Below, piece after piece: positions 16,025 to 23,649 of a stretch of DNA of 36,279 nt. The DNA is from Amycolatopsis rhizosphaerae (lineage in GTDB: Bacteria; Actinomycetota; Actinomycetes; Mycobacteriales; Pseudonocardiaceae), in NCBI RefSeq assembly GCF_007713715.1, contig NZ_VJWX01000013.1:1-36279 (forward strand), in the 5' to 3' direction. The translations under genes were made by a program, and so were the position numbers. Each line of letters opens with the position of its first letter. Position 1 is the stretch's first letter. Under the pieces are notes generated by a model, which was not told the DNA's origin, ran no database searches, and saw only the letters and a list, made by a program, of their open reading frames with translations.

Positions 16025-16944
16025 CGTCCCTCCGAAGGGGTGCCGGGTCCGGTCGCCGCGGTGGTGACCTCGGCGGCCGCGGTGGCGTACTGCTCGTCGG
16101 ACAGCGGCCAGTAGCGCCAGCCGACGCGGTCCTCCATGAACGAGACGCCACTTCCCGCGGTGGTGCGCGCGAGCAGCACTTGAGGGCGCGACGAGGTGCC
16201 GTCGATCGAGTCGAGCGTCGCGCGCAGTGCCGCCACGTCATGGCCGTCGACCTCGTGGACCGACCAGCCGAAGGCCTGCCAGCGTGGTGCGAGGGGCTCG
16301 AGGTCCAGGATCCGGTTGGTCGGCCCGAACGCCTGTTGTCCGTTGACGTCGACGATGGCCACGAGCGAACCGAGACGGTGGTGTGCGGCGAACATCGCCG
16401 CTTCCCACACCGTTCCCTCGTTCAGCTCCGCGTCGCTGAGCAGCACGAACGTGCGCCGGGCCGATCCGGCCAGGCGAGCCGCGAGCGCGGAACCCGCCCC
16501 GTAGGACAACCCATGCCCGAGCGAGCCGGTGGAGAAGTCGATTTCCCCGAGCACGTGCTCGGGATGTGCCCCGAGCGCGGTCCCGTCCGTGCAGTAGCTC
16601 TCGAGCGCCGCCCGATCGATCCGTCCGGTCTCGTACAGCGCCGCGTAGAGCGCAAGCACGGCGTGGCCCTTCGACAGGATGAACCGCTCGCGGTCCGCGC
16701 CCTCACCACGCAGGATCCCTCCGAACAAGACCGCCATGATGTCCGCGATCGAGAGGGCGGAGCCGATGTGGCCGAATCGCGCACGATGCGACTGTTCGAG
16801 AATATGGAGCCGAATCCGATGCCGCATCGAGAGGTGCGCGGGGTCCTGCGCCGTGGTCGGCGGGCTCTGGTACGACGTCACCTTTCGGGGCGGTGGTTCA
16901 TCCGGCGATCCGGTTTGTGGGCGGCGAAACGACGCAGTCGACAT
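16021..16944 (-). CDS. Transketolase-like protein, N-terminal subunit
   Basis: The 307-residue chain is the diphosphate-binding half of transketolase: GHIGSALSIADI near 73-84, SKGHAVLALYA, GSLGHGLSYGAGSALAARL and ELNEGTVWEAAMFAAHH. The usual GDG start of the thiamine-diphosphate/Mg motif reads SDA (LLSDAELNEG); the metal-binding Asp is kept, and the later Asn (VDVNGQQ) is present. ATG at 16944 was chosen; its first 45 residues are Pro/Ser-rich and unlike transketolase, so a later start is possible, but no better ribosome binding site was seen. It is the first gene of the three-gene operon with the C-terminal subunit and the SDR. Confidence 0.83.
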   Translation of the reverse strand: MSTASFRRPQTGSPDEPPPRKVTSYQSPPTTAQDPAHLSMRHRIRLHILEQSHRARFGHIGSALSIADIMAVLFGGILRGEGADRERFILSKGHAVLALYAALYETGRIDRAALESYCTDGTALGAHPEHVLGEIDFSTGSLGHGLSYGAGSALAARLAGSARRTFVLLSDAELNEGTVWEAAMFAAHHRLGSLVAIVDVNGQQAFGPTNRILDLEPLAPRWQAFGWSVHEVDGHDVAALRATLDSIDGTSSRPQVLLARTTAGSGVSFMEDRVGWRYWPLSDEQYATAAAEVTTAATGPGTPSEGR

Positions 16945-17018
16945 TTGAGCTGAATTCTCCGTTCCCGGGAAGCTCGCCGAAATGAAACACGGTCCGTTCC
17001 CGACGCGACCACCCACCG

Positions 17019-17051
17019 CCGCCGCGCGGCGAAATCAGCGCCGCGCGGCGG
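17019..17051 (-). terminator. Strong GC-rich hairpin downstream of SRPBCC gene
   Basis: A perfect 13-bp inverted repeat (17019-17031 and 17039-17051) with a 7-nt loop AAATCAG begins 23 bp after the SRPBCC stop codon on the minus strand. It probably ends the glycosyltransferase-SRPBCC transcript and insulates the transketolase operon. There is no T run, as is common in GC-rich genomes. Confidence 0.6.
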
Positions 17052-17073
17052 AATCGGATTCGGGGCCCGCCGG

Positions 17074-17691
17074 CTATTCGGGGGTGTAGAACTTGAGCGT
17101 CTCCTCGGCGGCCCTGGCCACCGCGGCGGAAGGGGCGACCTGTCGTTCGCCGAGTGTGGCGGCCCAGGCGTGAACCGACAACCTGGTGAACTCCATGGCC
17201 TCCTCCGACTCGAACCACCACTGCTTGTCCATGGGTTCGCCGGCGAGGTACTGGCCGAAGCCGACCAGCGCGGGATCCCACCCCACACCAACGGCCAACA
17301 CGTGCGCGACCGCGTCGTCGCCCTCACCGGGTCCCGCGTGCTCCAGCTCCAGCGTGGTGCGGGCATCGCCTTCAGGCGTAAGGGTTACCACGAGCTCCTG
17401 GGCCGGGTGGCCCTCCGCCACCCACGTCAGATGCAACCGACTCGGCCGGTCGCACTCCAGGATCTCGCCTCCGGCGTGGCCCTCCAACTGGAACCTGCCG
17501 CCCTTCTCCAGGTCCCCGGACACCGGCAGGAACCACCGCTCGATCCGTTCCGGCGAGGTGATCGCGTCCCACACCTCCTCGACACTCGCGTCATACGTGC
17601 GCCGTACCACCGCGGCGTATCCCGCACCACCCGAAACCGATCGGGGCCGCACATCACGCGTGGTCGCCGCAATCCAGTCGTTGATACTCAT
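17074..17691 (-). CDS. SRPBCC/START-fold protein, enediyne self-protection candidate
   Basis: The 205-residue protein belongs to the SRPBCC (AHSA1/START-like) superfamily: YDASVEEVWDAITSPERIERWFLPVSGDL near 33-61, a following run of beta strands, and GVGWDPALVGFGQYLAG in the C-terminal helix. Calicheamicin resistance proteins CalC, CalU16 and CalU19 have this fold and are cleaved by the activated enediyne in place of DNA. Closely similar SRPBCC proteins also occur in actinomycetes without enediynes, so resistance rests on context: an enediyne cluster with a second copy at 21908-22513. GAGGGG precedes the ATG. It lies 52 bp downstream of the glycosyltransferase on the same strand. Confidence 0.72.
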   Translation of the reverse strand: MSINDWIAATTRDVRPRSVSGGAGYAAVVRRTYDASVEEVWDAITSPERIERWFLPVSGDLEKGGRFQLEGHAGGEILECDRPSRLHLTWVAEGHPAQELVVTLTPEGDARTTLELEHAGPGEGDDAVAHVLAVGVGWDPALVGFGQYLAGEPMDKQWWFESEEAMEFTRLSVHAWAATLGERQVAPSAAVARAAEETLKFYTPE

Positions 17692-17743
17692 TGGTTCATC
17701 CCCTCTAGATATCGACGGGTCCTGCGGCGACGATAGTCACAGA

Positions 17744-18958
17744 TCACGTAGCGATTGTCATGTCGGGTCGGTTACTCGCCGAGCGGCCGAGTCGCGCGAG
17801 TACCGCGTCGGCGGCCCGGACGGCGCCGCCTGCGCCACGGATGTGGCGCTGCATGTCCTGAACCCTCGCGAGAGTGTCGGTGTCCCGGGCCAGTTCCTCC
17901 ACGGTGTCGCGCAGCGAAGTCGCATCGAATCGATCGGGCGCGAGAGAGCGTCCCAGCCCCAGTTCCCCGACCCGTCGCGCCATGGGCTCGACCTCGAACG
18001 CGTAGTGCGGAACGGTCACCATCGGCCTACCCCAGTGGAGCGACTGCATAACGGTTCCCATCCCGCCATGCGTGACGCAGAGCTGTGCGTGCTCAAGGAC
18101 GGCGAAGTGGGACAGCCAGCTGTGTGCCTCGACGTTGTCCGGCAGCGTTCCCAGCGCGCCGGGTTCGACGCGGCTGCCCAGTGTCATGACGACATGCCAG
18201 CGGGTGTTCGCGAAGGCCCGCAGACAGGTCCGGAACCACTCCGGATGGTCGTTGAAGCTGGTACCCAACGAGATCAGCAGCACCGGCCGGTCCGCCGGAG
18301 GTGTCCAACGGTCGCCCCGGTCTTCCAGCGCCGGCCCGACGAAGACGAAACGGTCGTCGAAGGTGTCTCCGGCGAACTGGAAGGCCCGTGGGATGAAGAC
18401 CAGGTTGAGGTCCGCGATGCCATACCAGAACTCCTCGAGTTCCGGCCGCATGTCCCGGGCCTGGAGGACGTCCGCCAGTTCCGCACGGAAGCGCTCGAAC
18501 GTGAGCGGGCCGGGAATTCCTGAGGCATCGACCATTTCCTGGTAGTACGAATAGTGGTCGTTGGTCGCGAAGCCGACGCTGAGCCGCACCGCCTCGCGGT
18601 TCCACCGGCGGGCCAACAGCCGCCCGGCGATGAACGGCGCGTCCTCGTAGAGGATCACGTCCGGCGGGGCCGCGTCGAATGCCGCCTCGGCTGCCCGCTG
18701 TATCCGCAGGTTTTCCTTCAGATACAGAAGATGCGGCAGTACGGGATCGCCGGCGCCGAACACCTCGGCCGGGTCCAGGCCCGCGACTGCCGACTCGTAG
18801 GTCAGTACCGACGCCCCGAACGAGGTTGTGGCGTCGGCGAACTCCTTGGTCGTGAGGTGCACGACCCGGTGCCCCCTGCGGGTGAGCTCGCCGACGAGCG
18901 AGAGGGTCGGGTACACATTGCCGGCGTGGGGTCCGGTGAGGAGCAGCGCCGTAATCAT
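17744..18958 (-). CDS. MGT-family (GT1) glycosyltransferase with altered catalytic-base motif
   Basis: The 404-residue GT-B protein has a normal donor motif THGGMG at 296-301 but an unusual N-terminus: where the family has GHxxP with the catalytic His, residues 13-17 read GNVYP. H11 lies close by and might substitute. The fold and length are otherwise typical, and it is a paralogue of the glycosyltransferase at 10993-12198. ATG at 18958 starts at the first strand; TATATATTTT ends a few bases upstream, so the mRNA may be almost leaderless. It precedes an SRPBCC gene in the same operon. Donor and acceptor are unknown. Confidence 0.85.
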   Translation of the reverse strand: MITALLLTGPHAGNVYPTLSLVGELTRRGHRVVHLTTKEFADATTSFGASVLTYESAVAGLDPAEVFGAGDPVLPHLLYLKENLRIQRAAEAAFDAAPPDVILYEDAPFIAGRLLARRWNREAVRLSVGFATNDHYSYYQEMVDASGIPGPLTFERFRAELADVLQARDMRPELEEFWYGIADLNLVFIPRAFQFAGDTFDDRFVFVGPALEDRGDRWTPPADRPVLLISLGTSFNDHPEWFRTCLRAFANTRWHVVMTLGSRVEPGALGTLPDNVEAHSWLSHFAVLEHAQLCVTHGGMGTVMQSLHWGRPMVTVPHYAFEVEPMARRVGELGLGRSLAPDRFDATSLRDTVEELARDTDTLARVQDMQRHIRGAGGAVRAADAVLARLGRSASNRPDMTIAT

Positions 18959-19004
18959 ACTTTCAAAATATATACCAATACGGCAGCGAGTGCCACTCTC
19001 GCGG
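18959..19004 (-). promoter_or_regulatory. Candidate promoter of the glycosyltransferase-SRPBCC operon
   Basis: The bases just upstream of the minus-strand ATG at 18958 contain a TATATATTTT block within a short AT-rich patch in otherwise GC-rich DNA. Its distance of 8 to 10 bases from the ATG suggests a -10 element with a very short or absent 5' leader. No clear -35 was found. Confidence 0.35.
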
Positions 19005-19037
19005 GCGGGCGGGACGACTCGCGCTCGCCCCGCCCGC
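19005..19037 (-). terminator. GC-rich hairpin after the ABC transporter genes
   Basis: A 9-bp GCGGGCGGG/CCCGCCCGC stem (19005-19013 and 19029-19037) with a 15-nt loop lies 8 bp after the permease stop on the minus strand. It probably ends the transporter operon before the glycosyltransferase promoter. Confidence 0.45.
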
Positions 19038-19044
19038 CGCTCGG

Positions 19045-19848
19045 TCAGCGATTGGTCGTCCGGCCGTACTGCCGCACGGCCAGCGGCACGAAGACGAGCA
19101 GTATGCCCGCGACCCACAGCAGGCTGTACACCACCGGCTCGCGCAGTGGCCACGCCTCCGGGACCGGTGTGGCCGCGCTGATGTTGCCGAACAACTCCCG
19201 GGTTGCCTGCGCTATGGCCGAGACCGGGTTCCATTCGGCGAAGGTCCGCACGACCGCCGGCAACGGTTCGGCAGGCACGAACGTGGTCGCCAGAAGCGTC
19301 AGCGGGAAGACGATGACGGCCGTCGCGCTGTTGAAGACCTCGACGCTGGGCACGAGCAGGCCGAAGTAGGCCATCACCCAGGAAAAGGCGTAGGCGAACA
19401 GGAGCACGAGCAGCACGCCCAGCACCGCCTCGAGGAACGAGGACCGGATCCGCCACCCGACCAGCAGGCCCGTGAGCATCATGACGCCGATCGACAGCGC
19501 GTTGGGAACGATGTCGCTGGTCGTACGGCCCACCAGCACCGCCGACCGGGACGCCGGTAACGACCGGTACCGGTCGATCACACCCTTCTGCACGTCCTCG
19601 GCGACGCCGAGACCGGTGAAGGTGGCGCCGAACATGATGGTCTGCGCGAAGATCCCGCCGAGCAGGTACTCGCGATAGTTGCCGCCGGGGATGTGGATGA
19701 CGTTGCCGAACACGAACGCGAACAGCAGGATGAACATGAACGGCGAGATCAGCATCATGACGATGATCTCGGGCGAGCGCTTGACCTTGATCAGGTTGCG
19801 TTTGGCGATGATGGCGCCGTCGGAGATGGCCTTGACTGCCGCGGTCAC
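19045..19848 (-). CDS. ABC-2 type exporter permease, DrrB-like
   Basis: The 267-residue protein has about six hydrophobic segments and the ABC-2 family blocks GGIFAQTIMFGATFTGLGVAEDVQKGVIDRYRSLPASR (about 64-101) and WNPVSAIAQATRELFGN. DrrB of daunorubicin producers is the model: it forms the membrane channel that pumps the drug out with the ATPase DrrA. The start ATG overlaps the ATPase stop by ATGA, so the two subunits are translationally coupled. In this cluster the likely cargo is the enediyne or a late intermediate. The protein looks complete. Confidence 0.88.
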   Translation of the reverse strand: MTAAVKAISDGAIIAKRNLIKVKRSPEIIVMMLISPFMFILLFAFVFGNVIHIPGGNYREYLLGGIFAQTIMFGATFTGLGVAEDVQKGVIDRYRSLPASRSAVLVGRTTSDIVPNALSIGVMMLTGLLVGWRIRSSFLEAVLGVLLVLLFAYAFSWVMAYFGLLVPSVEVFNSATAVIVFPLTLLATTFVPAEPLPAVVRTFAEWNPVSAIAQATRELFGNISAATPVPEAWPLREPVVYSLLWVAGILLVFVPLAVRQYGRTTNR

Positions 19849-20837
19849 GACTTGACCTCCTGCTTGGTTCGATCGGCGGTCGGCTCGTCGCCGGACGTCG
19901 CGGTACCGTGCCCGGTGAGGGTCAGGAACACGTCGTCGAGGGTGGGACGCCGCAGCGACACGTCGTGTAGCGACACCTGGGCTTCGGCCAGCGATCGCAA
20001 CAGGTTCGACAACATCTCGGGCCCCCCGGAGCCTGGAGCGGTCAGCCGCCGCGTGTCGCGGTCCACGCGGACCGCGTCGAGACCGGTCCTCCGCAGTACC
20101 TGCTCGGCGGCCTCGAGGTCACCGCTGCGCTCGACGACGAGTTCGACACGATCACCGCCGACCGTCCGCTTGAGCTCGTCCGGCGTGCCGTGGGCGATTT
20201 CCCGGCCGTCCGCGATCACCACGACGTCATCGGCCAGCTGGTCGGCCTCCTCCATGTACTGGGTCGTGAGCAGCACGGTGGAGCCGCCCTCGACCAGTCT
20301 GCGGATCCTGTCCCACAACATGTTGCGGCTGTTGGGATCCAGGCCGGTGGTGGGTTCGTCGAGGAACAACACCATTGGCTCCGCCACGATGGCCGCCGCG
20401 AGGTCCAAGCGCCTGCGCATGCCGCCGGAGTAGGTCTTGACGGGCCGGTCGCCTGCGTCGGTGAGTGCGAACTCGTCGATCAGCGCGCGTGCCCGTGCAC
20501 GGGAGTCCGCCGCGCCGAGGCCGTACAGCCGTCCGACTATGTACAGGTTCTCGTTGCCGGTCAGGTACTCGTCGACGGCCGCGTTCTGTCCCGACAGGCC
20601 GATGCGCTCGCGTGCTCGCCCCGGTTCGGTGCGGATGTCGACGCCCGCGATCATCACCTCGCCTTCGTCGGGTTCGAGCAAGGTCGTCAGGATGCGGACG
20701 GCGGTCGTCTTGCCTGCGCCGTTGGGGCCGAGCAGCCCGAGCACGGTGCCTTTCTGGACTTCCAGGTCGAGACCGTCAAGCGCGACGACGCCGCCGTAGC
20801 GCTTCACGAGCCCGGACGCGCTGATGGTTGCGTTCAT
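19845..20837 (-). CDS. ABC exporter ATPase, DrrA-like
   Basis: The 330-residue protein carries Walker A GPNGAGKT (37-44), the signature YSGGM (136-140), Walker B LFLDEP (157-162) and the C-terminal extension typical of DrrA-type drug exporters, ending in the block PTLDDVFLTLTGH. ATG at 20837 has AGGGG six bases upstream; a longer frame upstream adds unrelated residues. It energises the permease encoded immediately downstream. Its position between resistance and tailoring genes supports a self-resistance export role. A 161-bp gap separates it from the methyltransferase gene; that gap contains an AT-richer stretch near 20880-20915 that may hold its promoter. Confidence 0.9.
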   Translation of the reverse strand: MNATISASGLVKRYGGVVALDGLDLEVQKGTVLGLLGPNGAGKTTAVRILTTLLEPDEGEVMIAGVDIRTEPGRARERIGLSGQNAAVDEYLTGNENLYIVGRLYGLGAADSRARARALIDEFALTDAGDRPVKTYSGGMRRRLDLAAAIVAEPMVLFLDEPTTGLDPNSRNMLWDRIRRLVEGGSTVLLTTQYMEEADQLADDVVVIADGREIAHGTPDELKRTVGGDRVELVVERSGDLEAAEQVLRRTGLDAVRVDRDTRRLTAPGSGGPEMLSNLLRSLAEAQVSLHDVSLRRPTLDDVFLTLTGHGTATSGDEPTADRTKQEVKS

Positions 20838-20998
20838 GCCGTGCCCCTGTCGTCGATGGTGGTCGCCGCCAAGTCTGGCCACATAACTTCACCAATCATG
20901 AGCGAATTTTCGGTGCCGTACACGCGGGCCGAAGCTGCTCTCGCCCCGCAGCGGGTGAGGATTCGTCCAGTGGCGCCTCCGGATTTCGCACTCCACGT

Positions 20999-21826
20999 TC
21001 AGTCCCGCCTGCGGCAGATCAGCTGCCAGAACCGCGCGATGTCGCGGTACGGGACGCGAGCGCACAGGGCCAGTTCGAGTTCCGTCGTCCGGCGCAGCCA
21101 CTCCGGATCGCGTTTCAGATCGTCGTCGGACACGAGGTCGATCACCGTCCGGAGTCCGAACCGACCGGTCACCGCCGCCCCGGCGGCCCGTACGCCGGCC
21201 TCGACGTCCGCCCTCTCCAGCCGATGCATCATCGCGCCGACCGTGACCGAACGACGGGTCGGCGCATCGAGCAGCGCCAGTCCCTGCCCAGGGTTGCCGT
21301 CACGGACTGCCGCGGCGAGGACGTCCATCGCGGGATTGGGCGCGATGAGCGACAGCGTTCCGCCGGGGCGCGTCGCGGCGACGAGCCGGCCGACCAGCTC
21401 CGCCGGGTCGTCCCGGTAGTGCAGGACGTTGTGGCACAGCACAAGATCCCAGCCGGCGGAGCCGGTGGGGGGCGGCAGGGGACGGTCGTCGAGGTCCCGG
21501 TACTCGACCCGGAGCCGGTCGCGATCCAGGCCGCCCCGCTCGGCCGCCGCAACGGCCTCCGACAGCAGAACCGAGGAGCTGTCGATAATCGTCACCCGGT
21601 GGCCGGCCTCGAGGAACGGCAGTGAGTCGACGCCGTTCGCGCCGCCCACGTCGAGCACGTCGAGCACGTCGCGGCTTCGTCCCGGCGTGTCCGGCAGCGT
21701 GGACAGGATTCGCCGGACCAGGGCGTAGTACACGCGTGCCCACGGCGTTTGCTGCCAGGCGAGCCAATCCTCGGCCGCATGGTCGAACGCCACACGGCTA
21801 TCCCGCGGTGACAGGGAATCGCTCAT
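20999..21826 (-). CDS. Class I SAM-dependent methyltransferase
   Basis: The 275-residue protein has the SAM-binding motif I VLDVGGANG near residues 56-64, an acidic residue after the second strand (VTIIDSS) and motif LVLCHNVLHY near 130, all typical of class I methyltransferases. The closest pattern is the broad Methyltransf_11/25 group, including enzymes that act on small molecules or on tRNA (CmoM-like). ATG at 21826 has GGGGGC six bases upstream; the frame extends further but without a site. It lies 81 bp after the SRPBCC gene on the same strand and is probably co-transcribed with it. Candidate targets are a sugar O- or N-position or a thiol; nothing in the sequence decides. Confidence 0.8.
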   Translation of the reverse strand: MSDSLSPRDSRVAFDHAAEDWLAWQQTPWARVYYALVRRILSTLPDTPGRSRDVLDVLDVGGANGVDSLPFLEAGHRVTIIDSSSVLLSEAVAAAERGGLDRDRLRVEYRDLDDRPLPPPTGSAGWDLVLCHNVLHYRDDPAELVGRLVAATRPGGTLSLIAPNPAMDVLAAAVRDGNPGQGLALLDAPTRRSVTVGAMMHRLERADVEAGVRAAGAAVTGRFGLRTVIDLVSDDDLKRDPEWLRRTTELELALCARVPYRDIARFWQLICRRRD

Positions 21827-21907
21827 CAAGACGCCCCCAAGCGCTACTGTCGGGCAATGGCGCGGTGCACACCGAACCAGCACCTGGCAGCACAGGCAGC
21901 CCCTGGC

Positions 21908-22513
21908 TCAGGAACCCTGCCTGAGCAGCCGAACGTAAGCGACCTCGATGACCTGCGACCAGGCCATTCCGGCGTCGCGGCTGAGCGCGGCATCCTCTTC
22001 CGTTGGTTCGTACCACTCGAGCGACGGCTTGTCCGGAAGCTCGCCCGCGAGGTACTTGCCCAGGTATTTGAGCGGGGCTTCCCAGCCGGCACCGACTCCG
22101 TAGTCACCGGTCCTGGGATCGCTGGACACGAGCGCCTCTCGCACCGAGGCGTGCTCGAGTTCCAGCTGGGTTCCGCCCTCGACCTCCTTGAGCCGGATCT
22201 CGACCTCGTCCGGAACCGCACCTTCAAACGACCAGGTCAGGCGGAGGAGATGCGGTGCTTCGCACTTCAGGATCTCGCCATCCGCGTTCATCTCGATCGA
22301 GAAGGAGCCCCCCTCGCGGAGGTCACCGGTCACCGGGAGGAAGAACCTGTTGATGCGGTTCGGGTCGGTGATGGCGGACCAGACCTCCTCGATCGGGGCC
22401 GGGTAGACGCGACGCATGATCGCGGAGTGCGCGTCACCCGCACCGATCGTGCGCCGTCCCAGCTCGCGTTCGGTCAGATCCACCGGATGCTTGCTCTCGC
22501 TGCCACTGCTCAT
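21908..22513 (-). CDS. SRPBCC/START-fold protein, second enediyne self-protection candidate
   Basis: The 201-residue protein is a paralogue of the SRPBCC gene at 17074-17691. Shared blocks are YPAPIEEVWSAITDPNRINRFFLPVTGDL near 37-65, GEILKCEAPHLLRLTW and GVGAGWEAPLKYLGKYLAGELPDK. The fold is that of CalC/CalU16/CalU19, which sacrifice themselves to the enediyne diradical; in CalC the attacked residue is a glycine, and glycines before the Trp of GAGWEAPL are candidates here. Unlike the first copy it has its own promoter region, with the GTCTTATATAG box at 22582-22592. GGAG precedes the ATG. General SRPBCC function is the alternative. Confidence 0.72.
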   Translation of the reverse strand: MSSGSESKHPVDLTERELGRRTIGAGDAHSAIMRRVYPAPIEEVWSAITDPNRINRFFLPVTGDLREGGSFSIEMNADGEILKCEAPHLLRLTWSFEGAVPDEVEIRLKEVEGGTQLELEHASVREALVSSDPRTGDYGVGAGWEAPLKYLGKYLAGELPDKPSLEWYEPTEEDAALSRDAGMAWSQVIEVAYVRLLRQGS

Positions 22514-22874
22514 ATCTCTCCATCCGAAGTCGTGTCGGCGCCGTCACACCGAACGTTGGAGCGAACCATATCAGAACTGGCCTATATAAGACCACACTAA
22601 ATCTCTCGGGCCTCGTCAGTCGCTGCAGTGCCGTATAGCGACGTCGCTGTGTGAGCCTATAGCGATGTCACCCGAACCGCACCGGGCTGCGCCGGGTCGG
22701 CGACCAGTTGCCGGATTTTCGCGCTGGTGGCCCCCATGGATACGGCGACATCATCCCGGCCGAGGGTCCGCACGAGCAGGGACTCGCTATCGCATACTTA
22801 CTCTATTTGGGTGGCAGAGCCGGTTCTGTGGGCGCGTCAGGCAGCGGGCCGCCGCACGGGAGTCGGCTGAGCGG
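22514..22874. promoter_or_regulatory. 361-bp intergenic region with promoter box and direct repeats
   Basis: The region lies upstream of the second SRPBCC gene and downstream of the HxlR regulator, both on the minus strand. It contains the GTCTTATATAG box (22582-22592, minus strand) also found before the glycosyltransferase at 9616. Two near-copies of TATAGCGAYGTCRC start at 22634 and 22658, 24 bp apart; the first overlaps a 10-bp palindrome GCGACGTCGC. These may be operators. A short high-GC3 minus-strand frame at about 22660-22780 could be a gene remnant, but it has no convincing start. Confidence 0.4.
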
Positions 22875-23531
22875 TCAGGACAGCCCGAGCATTTTCGTGA
22901 TGCGCTCGGCCGCCGCCGGTGCCCCGATGATCTTCACCGCGCCCGTGGTGATCGCCTGGAACGGAGACATCATCCCGGCCCCGATACGGATGAACGTGTC
23001 CGTGTCGCACTCGACGGTCAGGTCCGGGTCCGCCACCGGTCCCCGGCTGAAGGCGACCTCGCCGTCGCGCACGGCGATGCTGAACACTTCCTCGGCCACA
23101 CGGAACTGATAGACCTCCGACACGTCCGGCACCGTGTCCGGGGAGATCATCGACTGCACCGCCAGAAACCCCCACGCCGCACGGGTGGCGCCCGTGCTGT
23201 CCTCCTCGCCGAGGAACCGCAGACCCCAGCGGGCGAGCGCCAGCACCGGCTGGCGAAGCTGCTCCCCCACCTCGGTGAGCACGTATTGGCGGGCTCGCCC
23301 GTCCCCCGGCACCGGTCTCTGTGTCACGACCCCGAGGTCGATCAGCGTGCGCAGGCGTTCAGTCAGCAGATTGGGCCCCATGCCCGGCAGGTTGTCGTGC
23401 AGATCGTTGAACCGGGTGGGACCGATGAGCAGCTCGCGCACCACCAGCAGGGTCCACCGCTCGCCGATCACGTTCAGCGCGCCGGCGAGCCCGCAGAACT
23501 GGCCGTAGTCGCGCTTCGAGGACGCCAACAC
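22875..23531 (-). CDS. HxlR-family regulator with C-terminal SCP2-like domain
   Basis: The 218-residue protein starts with a winged-helix HxlR domain: FCGLAGALNVIGERWTLLVVRELL at about 13-36, FNDLHDNLPGMGPNLLTERLRTLIDLGVV and a GRARQYVLTEVG wing. The second half (about 125-218) resembles an SCP2/sterol-carrier-like domain, a common fusion in actinomycetes that may bind a small ligand. GTG at 23531 was chosen because the HxlR domain starts right after it and a GAGGTGGG stretch lies just ahead. It is a likely cluster regulator, perhaps sensing product or intermediate. The repeats in the next intergenic region are possible targets; that link is inference. Confidence 0.82.
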   Translation of the reverse strand: MLASSKRDYGQFCGLAGALNVIGERWTLLVVRELLIGPTRFNDLHDNLPGMGPNLLTERLRTLIDLGVVTQRPVPGDGRARQYVLTEVGEQLRQPVLALARWGLRFLGEEDSTGATRAAWGFLAVQSMISPDTVPDVSEVYQFRVAEEVFSIAVRDGEVAFSRGPVADPDLTVECDTDTFIRIGAGMMSPFQAITTGAVKIIGAPAAAERITKMLGLS

Positions 23532-23649
23532 CCCACCTCGCTTCCCCGGAGCATGGTAGCCGCCGGCGGAAACGATCAGCCATTCCTGATCAAGACGGGT
23601 CGGTGCGGTTGCCCGAACGCCCCTCGAAGTCATCTCGTGGTACGACGTT

